Of a stretch of DNA of 64,000 nucleotides, positions 21,544 through 32,880 are shown one piece after another. Each line of letters begins with the position of its first letter. Position 1 is the first letter of the stretch. The translations under genes and the position numbers were made by a program. Origin of the DNA: Eretmocerus hayati (lineage: Eukaryota > Arthropoda > Insecta > Hymenoptera > Aphelinidae); NCBI GenBank assembly GCA_029851415.1, contig CM056743.1:79254186-79318185 (forward strand). The letters are read 5' to 3'. Below the pieces are notes generated by a model. The model was not told the DNA's origin. It was given only the letters and a program-made list of their open reading frames with translations, and did no database searches.

Positions 21544-23637
21544 TGAGAAGATTCAACAAAGTTGAATTATATTTCTTTTTAGAAAAAGATGAAAATTAAG
21601 GTATCATTTTGTTTAAAAAATGTACTTCTTAAAGATTGGGTATACGACAGGGTAGCAAAGAGTTAGAACACATAGGTTAGATTAAAAATAATAGCATTTA
21701 TTCAAAATAAAATAAAATAAATTCATACCCCAGCAATTTCTTTTTACACACACATCTAAACACAATTTAAATATTCATAGTCTTAACTATGACTTACTTT
21801 TTGTCGCGCAGCGATGAAAACACTAAATGACTTTAATAAAAGAAACTCTAAGTTGAGCTGTAATTACTTGATCACTCTGAAATTAAAAAGAAAAGGATTT
21901 TAGAAACAACTAGAAAACCAGGTAGTACATGGTAGCTGCATTATAGCAGTGTTCCGGTGTACAAGTGGGCCTTTGGCGTGGCAGCTGCATTATAGCAGTG
22001 TTCCGATGCCAAAATGACAGTGTACCTGCAATGTTAATTGCGTTGGTAACTGGGCTCACCCTGGAGACTGAGTTGAGTGACGATTGCTACCCAAAAGGCC
22101 GGTGATCATTGATATAGATGTCTAATTTACATTAATGTATTCTGGGTAGCCATCTATCGGCGATATATCAAACTACCGATATACAAGGTGTGAGTTTGGC
22201 GGTTGATTTGAATTGATAATTTGATACTTTTACTAATAGTTAGGATTTCCATAGTCAAATGTTGATGACATTAATATTATGAATTCTTCTTCTAGGCTGC
22301 AACATATCTGAGTCGTATCCACAATATTCCAATAATATTTCTAAAGGAAATCTCCATAAGAAAGTCCCATAGATTTGAACCTGGCGCCCTTGAGCATGCG
22401 CAGTATCATCAATCACTTTGGCCAATCAAGAGATAGCAATAGACAGCAGACGACATCAAGATATCCAGTGCATCAGTTATATGGATTGTGGTTATGACAG
22501 GTGTTTGTTTACTTTCAACAATCAGCTGGGTATTGTAAGTATTGCAAAATAATGACAAATAAATAGCAGCAATGGGTAAGTACACCTGAAACATATTTCT
22601 AAAAGCATGTATAAGCATATCATGGGTGTTAGTACTCATGGTATGATGTAATGACAATGTTACTGTTTTGGTGGTAGATGTTGATGAGTGATTTTTATAA
22701 CTAATGAATAAATTATTGTTTTTGCATGATGCTGATGTTATATGGGTTGAATACTAACAGTTAATGCATTGCTGATGTCAGACAACTAATTCTTTATGTG
22801 TTTTTATAGGAAAACTTGGTGCGTCAACTGGGAAGGATGGCCCACGTTATGGGCCAGAGGCATCAGTTGAGCTGCGTTAGACCATCACCATCATCAGATG
22901 GGTGCCAAGGTGCAGAATAAACATCATTTCCTCAGGATAAATGGGATTCTGGGATTACCAAGGAAAATTTAGGTATGGAATCTTGACTATCTCTGAACTT
23001 CAGATGTAAATTCCTTTTGGACTGATTTTATATTGACTGATTCAACCATCAATGTTGAGTTAGTGTAAACTATTATCAGCTGATGGCTGTGAGATTATTT
23101 GTGCAAAATTATGTACTGACAGACCATTGAGAATAAGATCTGAATGAATGAAACTGAATGAATGGCTTTCGCATGACTCTTTTCTATTATTAACATTTCT
23201 TTTCTTACTAATAAAATAAAATATACATTCAGATACTAATTCTTGTATTTGTTTCATGTTCCTGATATTACCTGGTGCCAGATGTCCAGATTGAGCAACC
23301 TGATTACCTGATAAGATGTCCAGCCTCCTGCTTTTGCATCCAATAGTTGTTTGAGTTTCATCGATGGATGGATTTCATCGATGGATCAATATCATCATAT
23401 TTTGGTATGGTTTGGTCATCAATTTACCGGTAAGGTCTTTTAGTATATTCTATATTGAATTTGGAACCCTGTTAGCTCAAATTAATCTTACTTATTTTCT
23501 TTCAGGTAAAGAAAATGGAAAATTATAACATAATCTAAAAAAGTCAAACTAAATTCTAAATCACAACTTTAAATTATACCTCTAGAGCCGCGATAAATTT
23601 ACTATTTTAAAATCACCCCCAAAAGCTGAGCGCTGCA
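21544..23637 (-). repeat. Gypsy 5' LTR (2094 bp)
   Basis: This is the partner of 12506-14599 and drives transcription toward lower coordinates. It carries the same 23-bp direct repeats and the same short internal frames. Confidence 0.95.
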
Positions 23638-23641
23638 TAAC
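23638..23641. other. Target-site duplication of the gypsy element, right copy (TAAC)
   Basis: Exact repeat of 12502-12505, directly after the LTR end GCGCTGCA. Confidence 0.85.
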
Positions 23642-24847
23642 CTCAAAAAAATTTCTCGACATCTTATGAGATGAACAACCTCTTTGACCACAACTCATGA
23701 TACTCAAGAATACTCCGAAGCACGGCCGCAAATGAGAACCTCTTTTGCATCTATGTATTCACAATACGAAGCATGCATGAGACCAAGAGCGTTCAACATA
23801 CTACGGTCCGGCCCGGGAAACTCATCCAAGAATCGCCAGAACTCCCTCCGTTCTGTGCAAACACAAGCCGTCATCTTGCTTGCAAAACGAAAATCATGAG
23901 TGCTTCACTTGCATCGGCTCAAGGAGCTCGATACGCATGCGAGTGAGACCCCGGCGTGCACAAATACAAGGTATCCGCGCACACCACGAAGCCCGCCGAA
24001 ACAAGCTCGGACACGCGCACGAGAGAAATACCGAGACAGCCACGAGCATTGATAATTAATGCACTTCCGATGCTTGTTATAAGACACCTCAATCGCGAAA
24101 TGACATTAATAAGGGCCCAAAATGACACAATGCATTTATCGATGTATGATTCTACTCGTGGTCCGCACGAGAAAAATACTCTTTACACTTATGTTGTAAG
24201 CACGTGGCCACCCGATCAAATCTCCGCACACACGCCGCAAACAAGACGACAAACTCCGCTGGATCACTCTCTGCACCATGATAACGTCCGATTCTTGGAG
24301 GTCCCGTATACTCAAAAATGCAAGCGAATTCATTAGAAGAATCCCGCTGCTGAGCGATCTCGAAAGAAAAATTGCCTATTTTTCCGATGGCTGCGTCCAG
24401 ACCGAGCGCTCGCGCGCGCACCGCGCGGCGCGCCTGTCTATACTCTGAGTACAGGCCCGCGGCCCTGCACACTCATAGCGAGTCACATGGACGCAGCCCC
24501 TTGCACGGTCTACGCCGCGCTGCTCTCGAGAACAAGGAAAAGCAACAGGCATAGGGCCGTTCCGGCCGCCGTGCCGCATCCCTGCTCTCTGACCGCGTGC
24601 TCGCCGCAAGGCGCCTCGCCCCACTATACGGAAGTCTACACACTTATTCTCGCAGACTTACCTCGCAGATTATTCTGGTGGGGATTCTGTCGTTGTGTTG
24701 GAGATTTATCACCGGTAGTAGTATGCACAGCGCTAGTGTGTGGCCACTTCCCTGTGCACACTGCACGCAGGTTTCAGAGCACGGCGAGTTCTCGCCTCGT
24801 GCACACGCGCTCACGCACTATTTTAGTGCACCCCTTTTTTACTCCGT
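23642..24847 (-). other. Copia leader, LTR-proximal part
   Basis: This is GC-richer than the rest of the element, with short palindromic GC runs (about 24408-24432, GCGCGCGCACCGCGCGGCGC). Several overlapping short frames exist on both strands but none has a recognisable domain or is favoured over the others. I read it as untranslated leader continuing 11394-12501 across the gypsy insertion. Confidence 0.65.
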
Positions 24848-24872
24848 GGATCGGAACCACGCTCTGCTACCA
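24848..24872 (-). other. Copia primer binding site, initiator tRNA-Met
   Basis: It directly abuts the 5' LTR. Read on the + strand, the 25 bases from GGATCGGAACC to GCTCTGCTACCA look like the T-arm, acceptor stem and CCA tail of a eukaryotic initiator tRNA-Met. The element strand is therefore complementary to about 25 nt of its 3' end, longer than most primer sites. Confidence 0.85.
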
Positions 24873-25169
24873 TATAGGAGTAAATAAAGGGTTGGGGTGC
24901 ACTATTGCTACTAAATAAACACTGCACAGATATTCACTGAAATTGACTCTTTATTGCACACCACGTGCACTCAATGGTAACTCAGATTATACACGGATAG
25001 CCGAAGCGCTCACTTCGGCTGCGTTATTACAAGTGTTGCGCACTCGCTCCTGCTCGTGCGCGGTACCGAGGTATCTCATATATATATAGATATAGTATCA
25101 TATACGTGGGAAGGGAGTGAGCGCTGAGAGCGCTGATATTGTTTAGTCGACAAAGCTACTTTACCGACA
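24873..25169 (-). repeat. Copia 5' LTR (297 bp)
   Basis: Partner of 5522-5818, with two mismatches seen. It is followed by the second ACTAC target duplication at 25170-25174. Confidence 0.95.
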
Positions 25170-25174
25170 ACTAC
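25170..25174. other. Target-site duplication of the copia element, right copy (ACTAC)
   Basis: Exact repeat of 5517-5521 directly after the 5' LTR. Confidence 0.92.
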
Positions 25175-25937
25175 ATTTTTATTTCAATTTTTTATGATTT
25201 AAAATCTTTGATGATTTTCAACTTTTTGCTATGTTACAAAACACTGGCGTCTAGATACAAAGGCTTCGGGAAGCTTGATTAGTTTATCCAAAGAGTATGA
25301 TTAGGAATATCACAAGCCTCGATCAAATATACTGAAATAATTCTCTTATCCTCATTCATTTCTCATGCTCACAACATCTACATTTTTTTCAAAACTGGGC
25401 TGCTTATTCCGATTTTTCTTTCTTCCTTGCTTTTTCCATTTCACAAGAACATGACTTCTTCCACCCTCCCACTGGCTCAATACTCAAGCCCAGAAAGGCG
25501 TATAGTTTCTCACGCTCCCTCATGAATCTAATGGAAATTTGAACATGAGAAACTCATCCACAGTAATGATATTTTGATTTTGTGAATTACTTACTCGCTT
25601 TGGAGAGGCACATTGCTCAAATCTTGGAAGACTATTTGAGGCTCATCCTCGCTGTCATGATGATGATCATCGTCATCACTTAGCAGTGATCAAAGCCTCC
25701 CCGATCTGTTTGTATCAGAAGTCCCCGCCACAATTCCTTCATTTTGTTGAATATTACTTTCTGTTTCGAGGGTGCCTTCAGTCTGAGTCGCCGCATCCAC
25801 GAGATTTGCCTCGGTTTTTTCTTCATCCTATTTTTGAGCAAGTTCTTTCTCGAATTTGTCTGCGTCTTCAGCAGCCCCATCTAAGCCGTTCGGGCTCCCT
25901 TCGACCCACAGTTCTTCCTGACACTCCATTTTCTCCT
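25175..25937. other. Flank between copia element and Polinton remnant; no gene supported
   Basis: AT-rich DNA. The flanks on either side of the copia element share a loosely similar segment around GCTATGTTACAAA (5421-5433 and 25229-25241), suggesting an older local duplication into which copia inserted. Short frames at 25680-26042 on both strands have no recognisable domain; the - strand one could be a degraded continuation of the small gene at 25938-26285. Confidence 0.5.
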
Positions 25938-26285
25938 CTATCCTATGAATTCAAAAGCTCCAGCTTCTGGGTAAGTGAAAAATATCGGTTTTGTATTCAA
26001 ATCTTTTTCCAAAGATTCAAGATTCTCGGATGTTTCCTCTAATAAGTGATCTGGTAGGAAAATGTTGAAATTCTCCACACTGGTTGGATCACGCAGCGAT
26101 AATATAGCAAATTTTTTGGTTTTGTCTTTCGATGATGTGATGACTTTGATATTTTCAACTCTATATTTCACGTTCAATACAAGCTTACTTGGTTCGCGCG
26201 TTCTCGGGTAGAATGAATGAGCATTCAACCACGAACACGACATTCTGACGACTGCGTGCAAGTCTCTGGGGGAATAAATAGTCAT
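25938..26285 (-). CDS. Small ORF (115 aa) beside the Polinton-type polymerase, unknown
   Basis: An ATG-started frame, divergent from the polymerase gene. The middle has alternating hydrophobic strands (LVLNVKYRVENIKVITSS ... KKFAILSLRD ... NFNIFLPDHLLEE) that look like a small beta-barrel or OB-like fold, but I cannot name a family. Its ATG overlaps the stop of the next - strand frame as ATGA. The frame is intact although the neighbouring polymerase is riddled with stops, so it may simply be short enough to have escaped. It is a candidate gene of the same Polinton-like element. Confidence 0.4.
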   Translation of the reverse strand: MTIYSPRDLHAVVRMSCSWLNAHSFYPRTREPSKLVLNVKYRVENIKVITSSKDKTKKFAILSLRDPTSVENFNIFLPDHLLEETSENLESLEKDLNTKPIFFTYPEAGAFEFIG

Positions 26286-26500
26286 AGCATCCCATCAGAT
26301 TTTCCCCTCTCCTTGTTCACTGATGGAGGAAACAACTCTTCAATGAATTTGTATCGGACCTTATTAGTCAAGTAGACCCGCACCCCGGCTATTTTCTGTT
26401 TCCACGTCTCAAATCCATTCTCATTAGTTTGTAGAGCTCGTTCCCAGTTGAGGCACGCGTTTTTCCAATCAATACCTATTTCACAGCTAAAATGTCTCAA
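26282..26500 (-). CDS. Small ORF (72 codons, no ATG start) overlapping 25938-26285
   Basis: The frame is open from 26500, where the first codon is TTG; a stop lies immediately upstream, so it has no upstream ATG in this frame. The Trp/Lys-rich sequence (WKNACLNWERALQ, VYLTNKVRYKFIEELFP) is not recognised. It overlaps the first bases of the polymerase frame on the other strand and ends in an ATGA overlap with the 115-aa ORF. It could be an exon or the remains of a gene. Confidence 0.25.
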   Translation of the reverse strand: MRHFSCEIGIDWKNACLNWERALQTNENGFETWKQKIAGVRVYLTNKVRYKFIEELFPPSVNKERGKSDGML

Positions 26501-29500
26501 TTATTTGGAACAATTCAGAAGATTGAAGATCAAGTCCACGAAGAATTTCAGAGATTCCGAAACGATGCAACATTCATCCACAACGAATCACGGGTCACGG
26601 AATTACAGAAGAATGTAGCAAAGTTGTGCCAGATATTGGAAGAAGCATTATCAGCAAGGGATTTTCATGGATGGAGCACGAGAAATATAGCTCCTCTCGA
26701 AGCCAAGTTTCATTCTGCCACAAGAATCGCTTCGATTATACGGCGACAGCAAGCGAAGGATAGACGTGCGAGAATTATTTTCTTTGAAGCCGAATCTGCA
26801 TTCAAGAGGAGGTATAGATCAGCTGTTGTAGGTAATATCAACCACCTCGAGCCTGCATCTTTTTTCTCAGATGCAAAACCTCGTCTTGTCGATCACCTCA
26901 GTAACTTGATTCGAGAATTCAGATCATTAAAAGCTGATTTAAAATTTCATGCCTACTTTACTTTGAGTAATGTCAAGAGGAGTATGAAGCACTTCAGAGT
27001 ACCATATCGAGCTTTCTATAAAAAAACTAATGTGGAAGAGAGGTATGATCAAGGGATCAAGACAATATTAGATCGAATCTATGATTTCAATGAAATGGAG
27101 TCGGGCTGGGCGCTCGAGGAAATTATTGACATCAAGTCCAACATCGTGAAAACCAATCCTATACCAGGATCATCCTTCATACCTACGCCAGATTTTATCC
27201 GCAAAAAATCAGCTGTGGTGAATATCAGGTGTAAGAAGAATGATAGTTTTGCATGCAGCATTGTTGCGGGATTGAAACCGTGTATTAAGAAAAGTTCCAG
27301 GCAGAATGAGCGCTTTTCATATCCTACTTGGAAGCATATGTTGATTAATTTCGGGGATATTACTTTTCCCGTGGCGCTCGAAGATATTCCCGAGTTTGAG
27401 CGACTGAATCCCAAGATATGTGTTTACGTTTATCAGTGTGACAAGGAACATGAGCAAGTCTATCTAATGTATGAGTCGGAAAATAGAAGAAAATAGTCAT
27501 CCGAAACGCGAAAAACTGTACGCCTTCTCTTGCTGGAAGAAGAAGGTAACATGCATTATTGCACAATCAGAGACCCATCTCGTCTACTTTCGAGTCAAAT
27601 AAGCCAGCATGCACACAAAACCTTTTCGTGCGACACGTGCCAACACTGTTTCAATTCGGAGGAAAAGTTAGATAGACATAGCAATGATTGTGCAGCTCTC
27701 GATGAGCAGCCAATCAGGCTTCCTGAAGAGGACGAAAAATTTTTGAGATTTACTGAGCATTATAATAAAGAACCAATGCCGTGTATAATCTACGCTGACC
27801 TAGTGTGACTGCTCCAAGAACGTAATGAAATCGGCGAGTTTTCAAATGACTCTGACGACGAGGAAGATTGCAAAACGAGTGAACAGAGTGTGAACAATGA
27901 TTTTCTCATGGGCGAATGTAGCGAGGAGCTGGAATCCGATGATTGTTATGATCTCGAAGAATTTCGCCTCAAGAAGAAAGCCCACATGGAACGTGCAGCA
28001 TTTCGTAAACATTTTCCATATTCTTTGGGCTATTATTACCTACACCGTTATGATGAGGACAAAAGCTACTACAAGTGGCATCAAGGGCGCAATTGCGTTA
28101 AAAACTTTGCCCGAGACCTTGAGCGGCTTGCTCGAGATATCGAAGAAGTGAGTAAATTTGTGAATATCATGTCACTATGAATGCACATTCCTCTACATAA
28201 TAATTTTATGCATCAGGAGATTGATAATCTAGCTCCTCTCATGATGACTGCAGAGGATAGGAAGAACTACGAGGCCACCAACATATGTCATTTCTGCGAG
28301 AAAGGAATTACGGATCCATTGGATAAAGTGATCGACCATAACCATAGGGGTGAGGGCAAGTATCGCGGAGCCGCACATACAATTTGCAATCTTCACTGCG
28401 TTGATCCACCCGTTGTTGTTGTCGTGCTACACGGGTCAGCCTCGTATGATAGCCATTTTTTAATCAGAGATATCTGTGATGTGATTCGGGGTAGAGTGAC
28501 TTTGATACCAGAGTTAACCGAGAAATATATATCTTTTATCAAACACATGGAGAATCCGAAAATACGATTCAATTTCATTGATTCGTTCAAATTCCTGAAT
28601 GCTAGTATTGAGAACTCGACATCGCTTTTTGACGATGAAAATATGCTTTATTTAAAGAAGAATATCGCCTATGAATTGAGCTTGTTTCGAACCTAGCCTG
28701 AAAAACGCGAAGTTTTTCAGTTATTGAGAAAGAAAGGCGTTTTCCCCTACGATTACATCACTTGTATCAAAAAGTTGGATGAGGAGGAGCTGCCATCTCG
28801 AGATAAATTTTTCAACTCTCTCATGGAAAGTGATATTACAGAGGAGATGTATGAGCACGCACAAGATGTTTGGCACACAATGAAATGCAAGAATCTAAGG
28901 GCCTATTTGGATTTGTATGTGAAGGTTGATGTGCTTCTATTGTGCGATATATTTGGAAATTTTAGAAATTGTTGCCTGGAAAATTACAAGCTAGATCCCG
29001 TTCATTATTTCACCTTTCCATCTCTTGCCATGAGCGCAATGCTGAAGATGACGGGGGTAACTCTGGAAATTATAACCGATATAGAGATGATGTTTTTCAT
29101 CGAGAGAGGCATGCGCGGGGGTTTGACACTGTGTTCAAAGCCCTATCCAAAGGCGAATAATAAGTACATGAAAAATTATGATCCAAATCACCTGTCAAAG
29201 TATATTTTGAATTATGACTTTAACAACTCATATGGGACAGTAATGAGAGAAAAACTCCCTCGATGCGGCTTCAAATTTCTCGAAGACGTATCAAACTTTG
29301 ATGTGAAAAATATTTCCGATGATTCGGACATTGGATATTTGCTGGAAGTTGATCTGAAATATCCGCGTGATTTGCATGAGCAGGACGCTGCCTATCCCTT
29401 TTGCCCCGAGAAAAATTGTCCTCCCTACGCCACCGATAGAAAGTTCATGAGATTCATGACTACATTGTATGACAAAAAAAATACATAATCCATTATGAAA

Positions 29501-29812
29501 ATTTGAAACAGGCATTAGATCATGGCTTGATATGCACGAAAATCTGGAGAATTCTTCAATTTGAGCAGTCAGATTTGCTGAAAGGTCTTATCGAGTTCAA
29601 TACAGCCTTGCGACAAGCCGCAACCCAACAATTTGAGAAAAATCTCTGGGAACTCTGTAATAACAGTACTTTTGGTAAGTTGATGGAAAACGTGAGACAT
29701 AGGGTAAATGTCAGATCAATAACCGAGTGGGAAGGTCCACGCGGTATTGAACGCGCTGCCTCGGATCCTCTCTTCAAGAGACTTGTAATTTTTGGCGAGA
29801 ATCTTGGTGCTG
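26492..29812 (+). pseudogene. Polinton/Maverick-type protein-primed DNA polymerase B, degenerate and 3'-truncated
   Basis: One long coding region, in a single phase from 26492 to about 29480, resembles the DNA_pol_B_2 polymerases of Polintons and related elements. Recognisable blocks are: an N-terminal region ending GSSFIPTPDFIRKKSAVVNI (about 27168-27230); HYCTIRDPSRLLSSQ with a C2H2-like CDTCQHCF...H (27550-27700); the exonuclease region with the cysteine/histidine block ICHFCEKGITD ... DHNHRGEGKYRGAAH; DLYVKVDVLLLCDIF; palm motif A as DFNNSYGTVM; and motif B as NNSTFGKLMENV. It is broken by in-frame stops at 27494 (TAG), 27806 (TGA), 28178 (TGA) and 28694 (TAG). An A8 run near 29472-29479 shifts the frame. 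Family similarity ends near 29812, before the motif C (DTDS) region, which is missing. Clearly dead. Confidence 0.85.
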
Positions 29813-30770
29813 TAGAGACAACATGGGGTCTAGCGTTCTGGAAATCAGGGAATCCTCAGGGAAGTCACTTTGACCATGGAAATCAGGAAAATGTCAGGGA
29901 AATAGCACTCGAGTTATAGAAATTTGCATGAACGATTTCATTTTGAACATTCTCACGTTCACTCAACCTAAATAATTCCGATTCCTGTGTATAATGCACA
30001 CTGTCTGTGCCAAACCAATATAGTTCCTTATAGTGTGCTTAGTGTTTGAGCCGAGATAACGCTCGCTACGGTTCCGAGAAATCCGCACGGCGACGTCGGC
30101 GGCTCGGCTCATAACGTCAACAAGTTTGATCGCGCTCCAGCGGCGCGACGTAAGTCGCTCAGCCTGCCTGAGCCTGTCACATAATGATGCGATGCGATTG
30201 TCAGTCGGAAGAAGATGCTCCTTGGATTCGGTCACGGCCACACATAATCTACCAGCTATACGTCGTGTGATTCAATTCTTTGGTGCTTTTCATGTAAGTG
30301 TTTCTCCTTGTTTCTGTGGGACTCTTGCGAGTATTGGTGGCAGCGAATATCGTGTGTCATCCAGAGACCCGACGAGAGGCTGGAGCAGTGAAAAACTAAT
30401 GAATTTGAATAAGCTGTAACAGAGAACCGCAGTCTTTTCCGAATTTGAAGCCTTCGTCAGTGACACGGACGGCAGCTGTGATCAGTAAAGATTGGCAAGG
30501 AGATAATTTCAACGCGCAACCCTGCGTTACTCGCGAATTGTCATATGTATATTGCTGTCCTCTGAATTCCAATAAACCTATTCGTTCCAACTGTCTTGTT
30601 ATCAATATCTACCCTATCCCTTCTATAAATTATATTTCCTTGATTGGAAAAGATTGACCAACTTTGGAGAAATCCTATGAATTCTTTGGAGAAAATTGAG
30701 TATCAATCGAGGAAAAATCAGACTATTGCTACAAGAAGAACTGAAAAATGCAATAAAAAATCATGGAAAA
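29813..30770. other. Unassigned region after the polymerase remnant
   Basis: No gene is supported. A TGGTGGCAGCGAATATCGTG stretch at 30334-30353 looks like the kind of sequence that follows an LTR as a primer site. GC-rich promoter-like sequence lies upstream of it (30040-30180), so part of this could be an old LTR. No partner repeat is visible, so this stays a guess. Confidence 0.3.
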
Positions 30771-32880
30771 TCTATATGAGTCATTTCGGAGCATTTTGGC
30801 CAGAGGCGTCACCAAGGGGGTCTGGGAAGAATCCCAAAAAAATTTTTTCCCATTGATACTATGTTTAAAAAGTACAAAACAGTTTTTTTGGGATTTTTCC
30901 GAAGCCCTCCACGGGCCCTAGGGCCCACAGAAGGTCTATTTCAGGCCCTTTTTTGGCTTATTTCTGGAAAATCATAGCTCCGGCTGGACTCATTCTTTTT
31001 TCATGCACTTGGGCGCATTTTCTTTGTTAAGGCTAGAACTTTTGAAGAAAAAATAGTCCGGAATCAATCATGCAGCCTAGTAACTTCTAGGAGCTATTTG
31101 CTGAGAGCAGATTTTAGCGATTTTTGGGCCTGCTCCAAAGCAATCTAGCTCCTACTAGACATGTGATAATCGACTTCTGCAGGTAGTCATTGTGAAGGTC
31201 TTGGAGAAACCTACAATTTGACCATCTTCAGAAGTCGATTATCGTCATTTTATAGGAGCTATAGCCGATACAACTTGAGCAGTTTCGTAAAAACACCAAA
31301 CTTTGAGCTCAATTTACAAAGATCGTTTTTCTTTTCTCGACCCCAAACCTGTGCGAATATGTTCTTCAAGACAAGCACTAACAATATCAAGAAGAATCTC
31401 GGTGGAGGAATCATCTCCTGATTTTCGGCGTACGTTCAAAGATACAGTTTTTTGACTTCTTGCTTAAAATGCCGGCATAGGCATGGCTCGCATGGGCTTT
31501 CATCTGAGTTGTTGTGCACCAATCTGGGTGGAATTATTCCCCAAAGTACCCCCAAATATGTGTAAGATCTTCCGGGGGCGAGCCTCAAGCCAGAAGCGAG
31601 CTGGAGGTTCAATCCATCAGGTCTAACATGGGCATTATTTCGTCTAATTTCGGGCAGGCGCGCGAGGGCTCGATTCCTCGTGTTCTTGCCCACAAACGAG
31701 ACGAGTGGCTAGAGTAGGGACACAAACATGTTTTACCGACTCAAAATGACCATCCAAATACGATTCCGGGGTCAATTTAGCCCTAAATCATCGTCATTTT
31801 GCATTAGAGGAGCAAAACCTGTTATTACGAAGTTTAACGCCGTCTGAGGATTGGATGATATCCTAGGCACGAATTGATCCCGGAATCATGTTTAGATGGT
31901 CATTTTGAGTCGGAAAAACATGTTGGTATCCCTTTTCTAGCCCCTCGTCTCGTTTGTGGGCGGGAACACAAGGAGTCGAGCCATCATCGCTCACCTGCCC
32001 AAAAATAGACGAAATAATGCCCATCTCGGACCTGATGGTTTGAGCCTCCAGCTCGCTCCTGACTTGAGGCTCGCCGGCGGAAGTTCTTACACATATTTGG
32101 GGCCACTTCGGGAAGTAATTCCACACAGATTGATGCACAACTGCTCAGATGGAAGCATATGCGAGCCATGCCTATGTCGGCATTTTGAGCAAAAAGTCAA
32201 AAAACTGTATCTTTGAACGTACGCCAAAAATCAGGAGATGATTCCTCCACCGGAATTCTCCTTGATATTGTTAGTGTTTGTCTTGAAGAACATATTCGCA
32301 CAGGTTTGGGGTCGGAAAAAGGAAAACGATTTTTGTAAATTGAGCTCAAAGTCTGGCGTTTTTACAAAACTGTTCAACTTGTATCGGGTATAGCTCCTGT
32401 AAAGAGTACGATAATCGACTTCTGAAGGTAGTCAAATTGTAGGTTTTTTCAAGACCTTCCAAATGACTACCTGCAAAAGTCGATTATCACATGTCTAGTA
32501 GGAGCTAGATTGCTTTGGAGCAGGCCCAAAAATCGCTGAAATCTGCTCTCAGCAAATAACTCCTAGAAGTTACCAGTCTGCATGATTGATTTCGGACTAT
32601 CCTTCTTTCAGAAGCGCTAGTCTTAGCAAAGAAAATACGCCCAAGTACGTGAAAAAAGATTGAGTCTAGCCGGAGCTCTGATTTTCCAGGAATAGGCCAG
32701 AAAAGGGCCTGAAACAGACCTTCTGTGGGCCCTAGGGCCCGTGGAGGGCTTCGGAGAAATCGAAAAAGAATTCTTTTGTACTTTTTAAACATAGTATCAA
32801 TGGAAACGAGTTTTCTGGGATTCTTCCCAGACCCCCCTGGTGACGCCTCTGGCCGAAATGCTCCGAAATGACTTATATCT
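30771..32880. mobile_element. Long inverted-repeat (foldback-type) element 1, arms about 1.0 kb
   Basis: 30771-31782 is repeated in reverse complement at about 31868-32880, leaving a loop of only about 86 bp. Paired anchors include CATTTCGGAGCATTTTGGCC (30783) against GGCCGAAATGCTCCGAAATG (32851), and GACTCAAAATGACCATC (31739) against GATGGTCATTTTGAGTC. The arms differ by scattered substitutions and small indels, so this is a real diverged palindrome and not a duplicated contig end. No ORF with a domain is present in either arm. Outer target duplications could not be defined. Confidence 0.88.

Larger units (their letters stand above)
12506..23637 (-). mobile_element. Ty3/gypsy LTR retrotransposon with 2.1-kb LTRs, complete, nested in the copia leader
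   Basis: Identical-length LTRs (2094 bp) at 12506-14599 and 21544-23637 enclose gag, pol and three small ORFs, all on the - strand. The 4-bp duplication TAAC flanks the element (12502-12505 and 23638-23641). On the element strand the LTRs run TGCAGCGC...CTTCTCA, giving standard TG...CA ends. A primer-site-like TGG sequence follows the 5' LTR and a purine run precedes the 3' LTR. Only three LTR mismatches were seen, all within about 110 bp of the low-coordinate edge, and both large frames are open: a very recent insertion. Confidence 0.95.
5522..25169 (-). mobile_element. Ty1/copia LTR retrotransposon, complete, carrying a nested gypsy element
   Basis: The ends are defined directly: 297-bp LTRs at 5522-5818 and 24873-25169, flanked by the 5-bp duplication ACTAC at 5517-5521 and 25170-25174. 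The internal parts are in the right order for a - strand element: primer site at 24848-24872, long leader, one gag-pol frame (11393 to 6126) and a polypurine tract at 5819-5830. Without the nested gypsy and its extra TAAC, the element is about 8.5 kb. The LTRs differ at two positions that I found by eye and the ORF is intact, so the insertion is recent and may have been able to transpose until the gypsy element landed in its leader. Confidence 0.95.

Noticed and set aside
12506..23637. 82- and 65-codon frames inside the gypsy LTRs as genes
   Set aside because: No domain is visible, and the identity between LTRs reflects recent insertion rather than selection.
24848..24872. tRNA-Met gene fragment
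   Set aside because: Only the 3' 25 nt is present, exactly abutting an LTR; it is a primer binding site.
25175..30770. Integrated polydnavirus or other parasitoid-virus segment
   Set aside because: The only recognisable gene is a Polinton-type polymerase B; no other viral hallmark is visible in the window.
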